DNA of 64,000 bases, from the NCBI GenBank assembly GCA_963920665.1, contig OY987266.1:4469001-4533000 (forward strand), read 5' to 3'. The stretch is from Straminergon stramineum. Lineage: Eukaryota > Streptophyta > Bryopsida > Hypnales > Calliergonaceae. The number at the start of each line of letters is the position of its first letter. Within the stretch, counting starts at the first letter, position 1. The position numbers were made by a program, and so were the translations under genes. Shown one piece after another: positions 61,491 through 64,000 of this stretch. The notes under the pieces are model-generated. The model ran no database searches and had not been told where the DNA came from. It saw only the letters and a list, made by a program, of their open reading frames with translations.

Positions 61491-64000
61491 GTCATAAAAA
61501 AAGTTATAAAAAAAATAGGCACAGGTAGTACAGCAAGACTTTAGTTACTGCTCTGCATGCACAAATTTGAACGTCCGATGTAGATTCATCTTCGGCACCG
61601 CACCCGTCCCTGGCATGGCTTAACTTAGCTTGCATTATGATTTATGAGGCCTTCGCAAAGTCAATGAAGGTTACGCCTACTGCCCTGAACTTCTTTTTCT
61701 CTTTCCTTCTTCTTCTTCCGCGTTGCCTCCAGGACGGTGAGGTATTACAGTAAGCATATTTTTACCTGACACTCCTGAAGCTTTCATAAATTTCGTCCAC
61801 TGCTACCCTGTCTTCCCTCGACTGATTTGTATCTCTCACATTACAAAAGCCTCTAACTTATGCCGACTTTCCCTCTGTAATAATATAACCCATGTTACAA
61901 AGTGCAAGCCTTTAATGAAAGTGGTAACCCAAGTCGATCTTTCACGTGGTTTGGAAACGTTGGACCCTGAATTTCATATGTATACTTAGCCTGATCCTGG
62001 CGGAAAATATTCTTTTCTCTGAAGAGCTAGAAATATCGAATGGTCGTGTTGATAACTGTCAACGTAATAATTAACACATGAACGAAATGCCCAGTCGTCT
62101 TCTTTTCCCTTATTAAAATTAATCCCAAGACCCCGTTTTATAATAAAATAAATCAGACAATATACATATCATACGAAATTCAGTTGAGAATAACCCAATT
62201 GATTAATGGTCCTGGGAAGTGCAACTAGCATATATCTCGTATGTTCCGGAAGTCTGGACTCTGGAGGACTTTGCAGAACTCCAGAGTTACCGGGCGTGGT
62301 GTGGTCCGTGTGGTGCGACTGTGGAGCTGGAAGATCCTTGTGCAGGCGGATATATGGAGGATTGGAAGGTTTCCATTGATTTCTCGCATGCCCCGAGCTG
62401 GCCTGAGTGCTGGGGCTCACGCTCTTGATTATTAGGTTAACGGACGTCGTTAGAGATCAGAGCTCTTCGTCTTCCTCACGTGCAGCTTCCCACGTCTGAG
62501 ACGCACCATGCAAGTGAGGGCGCACTACCTTGAGTTCTCTTCAGCTTACCGTTACTGCAATCCCCCGCTCAGAGATATTTCACAGAGTCTGCTCCCCATG
62601 CCACCCCCACGTCATAATTACTTCAGGGCGCAGGCGAGTCCGGACCGCCGGACCGCCGGACTGCAAGCCAAGCAGGCCATGTCACCCCGTGTAGTCAACT
62701 ACACCAGCGTTCCCCGGGAAATTTGCCTTCTCTTTGTAGAAGGAATCGTGGGGAATCGTGGGGGTCCAAGGGCACCGGCTGCATCCTCTCCTTATCAAAA
62801 TCTCCAGGTTTATTCCCTTTAAGTATCAAATCGGCACTTACCACTTTCCTTCAACTTCAAAATTTGCAACGGCTACAATCTATCAAAGCAGTCCAGTTCT
62901 GAGATTAAACTCCAAATTTCATTTCATTACATCAGATAGATATGAACGACAAAGTAGGGAGGATCTATCATGACCAACCCTAAAGTGATACCCATCTCCT
63001 ACCTTGTCCAAGCACTCGAAGCTCTTCAACGGCCAATCCTAAAGCAATATTGACTTCGTCTAAGAATTGATCCACCTCCAACAACTTGGGAATTAGCCTT
63101 GAATTCAAAATGACAAGAAACTAAAATTTGACAATTTTATGAAAGTGACAACCATATATCCACCTCTTATTTTTTTCACATTGGTTGGTTGCTAGTCCTA
63201 CTAATTTTTTGCTTGGTTTTGGATCCTCCATTTTCACATTCAAATTCATTATTTTTCCAAAGGCACCAACCAACAATGAAAAAATTGTTTGTTCTTCCCA
63301 AATATTGAACTACGTTCTTCATTCTATTTAGTAAAATAAATAGTATTCTTCACTAAATAGATACCATTAAAGAATTTGGAATGCATGACAAGAAACATGA
63401 ACATTACCAAAAATTTCAAGTAGAAGCTCAAGGACCTCATTCCATTCCTCGGACTTTTAAAACTAAATTGCTCCAATTATAGGGATGAATTGGTTAATGG
63501 CCATGAAGAGCATTTCTATCTTGTCCATGGTACCAAAAATTTTGAGACCTCCCTTTTGAGGTGACTTTGCAATGATATAAATTATATTACATGTGACCAT
63601 GTGATGAAGTTTGAATAGGGCCTTACTTAAAAAGTGAGTGAGTGTGCACTATAGGGATAGGGTCACTCATAAGGTAGTTATTTGATTCCTTTACAAATAC
63701 TCCATCTTCAAATGCAATCTTACAAAAAAATGAAAAACAATTCTTGCACTTGTCCATTGCATTGTTATTCTGTTTCACAAATATAGTAAATTTTAATTTC
63801 CAAAATTGATTTTTTTTAAAAATTGGTCAATTATTTTAGGCAAATTTGATGATTTTTCATAATAATTATTGAAAATAATAAGTGAAGAATTTTCAAAATG
63901 AGATTGCAGAGATATGCAAAAAATATCCATTGTATATCTTTCTATTTTAAGAATTTAAACCCCTAGAGGACCAAGGCCATTTTTATGTATAAAAAACATT
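61491..64000. other. Right end of the window, no convincing gene
   Basis: A GC-richer island at about 62200-62820 has open frames on both strands, with CCGGACCGCC repeated near 62640, but no recognisable protein. The last kilobase is AT-rich. A lone TIR word (AAACCCCTAGAGGACCAAGG) starts at 63958 and probably opens another element beyond the window. Confidence 0.4.

Noticed and set aside
1..64000. tRNA, rRNA, CRISPR or bacterial-type operon features
   Set aside because: No tRNA box B-type words, rRNA segments or regularly spaced identical repeats with unique spacers were seen, and the context is clearly plant nuclear.

Overview
The window is nuclear DNA of a land plant. Its five protein genes are plant-type, intron-containing genes with GT–AG introns: a DA1-like ubiquitin-activated peptidase, a GT37 cell-wall fucosyltransferase, a membrane-anchored HAD IIIB acid phosphatase, an F-box/kelch protein and a DUF688 protein. 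All five families are known only or mainly from plants. Gene density is low (five genes in 64 kb), and several proteins look fairly distant from the Arabidopsis versions I know. A bryophyte, lycophyte or fern is possible, but the sequence alone does not decide it.

Layout. 1-4077: AT-rich flank, a small inverted-repeat element, then a GC-richer leader. 4078-8686 (+): DA1-like gene, 11 coding exons. 8687-13159: intergenic, with a 761-bp Stowaway-like TIR element. 13160-16335 (-): xyloglucan-type fucosyltransferase, 4 exons, with a reading-frame problem in exon 2. 16336-18339: G-rich tract and a TTACATAG-type tandem repeat. 18340-20764 (+): acid phosphatase, 4 exons. 20765-42409: about 21 kb without a gene, holding two inverted copies of a non-autonomous CACTA element, a ~180-bp tandem repeat, a 27-bp minisatellite, a large fold-back element and several MITEs. 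42410-44594 (+): F-box/kelch gene, 4 exons. 45903-48866 (-): DUF688 gene. 48867-64000: leader of that gene, then AT-rich repeats and GC-richer islands with no convincing gene.

The genes do not form a pathway or cluster; they are independent loci divided by old, non-coding transposon debris. I find no transposase or reverse transcriptase coding sequence, no tRNA or rRNA gene and no organellar insertion. The most informative signals outside the genes are the small TIR elements. At least three related copies lie inside introns of the DA1-like and fucosyltransferase genes. A family with ends like TTAACCCCTAAA recurs across the window. One CACTA copy is complete, with matching 3-bp target duplications. 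I see no clear candidate for a new multi-gene biological system.
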